NCBI GenBank assembly: GCA_029216955.1
Contig: JANAVB010029819.1
Span: 30,934,086-30,998,085, forward strand
From: Iris pallida
Taxonomy: Eukaryota; Streptophyta; Magnoliopsida; Asparagales; Iridaceae
Reading direction: 5' to 3'
DNA: 64,000 nt
Position 1 is the first letter of the stretch, and each line of letters opens with the position of its first letter. Positions 62,658 to 64,000 of the stretch are shown here, piece after piece. The notes beneath the pieces were generated by a model that was given only the letters and a program-made list of their open reading frames with translations, had not been told where the DNA came from and did not search any database. The position numbers were made by a program, and so were the translations under genes.

Positions 62658-63335
62658 TTGCTCAAAAAGAGAAATAGGCTTGCATTCTTTTACACTAGAA
62701 AACCTAGACCTACCAACAATGCACAACACACTACATTCAACACTCAACATGCTAGATGTCACTATTGTGGCACCATTGGTTATATTTCTTCTGCATGTAG
62801 AGTTAGAAAGCTTGTTGATTTAAAGATTTGTGCGTGGATACCAAAAACTAACATTCCAGGACCCTACAAGAAATGGGTACCAAAGTTTTTATCTGCAAAT
62901 TCTTTTGTTAGTGAAACACCCTTCACATGCTAGAAGCAAATGGATCGTCGACAGCGGTTGCTCATCGCATATGACCGGTGACGCTTCATTATTCGCAATA
63001 CTGTCAAAAAAAAAGAAGGATACGTTTCCTTCGGTAATAATTTGAAAGGGTATATAACTGGTATAGAAAATATTGGTAAGGCCCCCTATATTGTGATTAA
63101 AGATGTCTGTCTAGTTACCGAGTTAAAACATAATCTGCTAAGCATAAGCCGTTTAGCTGACCATTGTTATGGTATTAACTTCTTCAAAGACAAATGTACT
63201 ATATTTGATAGCTCAACTAGTTGTACTATATTTAAAGGTATCAGGGAAGATAATATATATGCTTTCTATTTGTTAGAAGATGCTAACAAAGCAGGTAGAT
63301 GCTTGATGGCCAAAAGTGATGAGAGTCAACTATAG
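62658..63335 (+). pseudogene. Zinc knuckle and aspartic protease (broken)
   Basis: The knuckle at 62757-62798 reads CHYCGTIGYISSAC, with Tyr where the zinc-binding His should be. After WIPKTNIPGPYKKWV the protease follows, with catalytic DSG at 62950-62958 in KWIVDSGCSSHMTGD, then LKHNLLSISRLAD (about 63124) and the linker to integrase. A frame change occurs near 63010-63040 in an A run. Confidence 0.82.
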
Positions 63336-64000
63336 CACATGAGACTTGGTCATGCAAACGTGGACACAATTTCAAGATTATCCACAAAGAAGCTGGTACG
63401 AGGCTTGCCGGACATTTCTTTCAAGAAGGATAGGGTATGTAGTGAATGTGAAAAGAACAAAGCTACCCGATCCGCTTTTAAGTCCAAGAACTCTGTAAGT
63501 ACCACTAGACCTCTACAATTACTGTATATGAATTTATTTGGACCTAGAAGAATTGCTAGCCTAGGTGGTAAGTTATATGCTTTTGTAATAGTAGATGATT
63601 TCTCTAGATACACATAGGTATATTTTCTTGAACGCAAGAACGATGCATTATCAGAATTCATCACCTTTCGCAAGAAAGTTCAAAATAAAAAAGGTTTCAT
63701 GATTACTCGTATTCGAAGTGATCATGGCGACGAATTTGAAAATGCAGAGTTCAAGCAATTTTGTGACACACACAGTTATTTGCATGAGTCCTATTGCCTT
63801 AGGACTCCATAATAAAATGGGGTTGTTGAACGTAATAACAGGACTCTATCCGAAATGGCTTGAGTTATGCTAAAACAGTTTAGTCTACCTAAATACCTAT
63901 GGGCTGAAGCTGTCAGTACAGCGTGCTATGTTCTCAACAGGGTTCTAATTCGACCTATATCGAAGAAGACTCCCTATGAGCTATGGTTTGATAGAACTCC
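63336..64000 (+). pseudogene. Integrase, N-terminal and core part (broken, runs off the window)
   Basis: The HHCC finger is encoded by MRLGHANVDTISRLS (63339) and CSECEKNKATRS. The DDE core has MNLFGP at 63528-63545, where the first catalytic Asp is Asn (63531-63533). The second Asp is present (RSDHGDEF, 63720), and the Glu is present (NGVVERN, 63828). Stops: 63333 (TAG), 63615 (TAG), a TAATAA pair at 63810-63815, and a TGA near 63861. Confidence 0.85.

Larger units (their letters stand above)
59947..64000 (+). mobile_element. Ty1/copia element, same family as the large one, 5' part
   Basis: A 5' LTR, PBS, gag, protease and integrase read left to right and continue past the window. Domain order, gag blocks and LTR motifs match the minus-strand element at 27776-38794. 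Nonsense codons and frame changes occur throughout, but fewer than in the older copy. Confidence 0.88.

Overview
This window looks like heterochromatic plant nuclear DNA. It is a nest of transposable elements, most of them broken, and I see no intact host gene. Everything recognisable belongs to plant families: Ty3/gypsy elements with a chromodomain (Tekay-like), Ty1/copia elements with an initiator-Met-tRNA primer site and an extra third ORF (SIRE-like), a CACTA DNA transposon, plant L1-type LINEs, and small inverted-repeat elements embedded in (TA)n. A flowering plant is certain enough; a monocot is possible but unproven, and I cannot name the species.

Layout. Bases 1-3235 are the 3' part of a plus-strand gypsy-like element whose LTR ends at 3235. 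It appears inserted in the gag of a second gypsy element, whose gag-pol with chromodomain (3236-7800) and 3' LTR (7885-10947) follow. That element sits in the 3' LTR of one large minus-strand copia element, which spans 10948 to 38794 once its passengers are removed. The passengers are a non-autonomous CACTA (13354-19089, TSD AAT), a coding-deficient gypsy element with two LTRs (20071-27626, TSD GATCC), a 5'-truncated LINE piece (about 30311-30878) and a solo gypsy LTR (32879-37541, near-perfect TSD). The copia body reads right to left: 5' LTR (37756-38794), PBS, gag, protease, integrase, RT, RNase H, extra ORF, PPT, 3' LTR.

From 38795 come an unassigned stretch, a partial gypsy LTR (39468-41058), a nearly full-length but mutated LINE (41059-47540), a TA-flanked palindromic element, a LINE ORF1 fragment on the minus strand, and a second coding-deficient gypsy LTR pair (49675-58508) that splits another TA-flanked palindrome. 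One LTR of this pair carries a 159-bp MITE absent from its partner. The window closes with a GC-rich LINE-like 5' segment (about 58700-59946) and a plus-strand copia element of the same family as the big one (59947 to beyond 64000).

The coding parts all belong to retroelement life cycles (capsid, protease, reverse transcriptase, integrase, endonuclease), and each is interrupted by stops, frameshifts or insertions. The points most worth a second look are the intron-containing gene-like sequence inside the CACTA, a promoter-like module in front of the copia extra ORF that reuses the LTR motif, a shared non-canonical candidate primer-binding site in the two coding-deficient gypsy families, and the two (TA)n-flanked palindromes.
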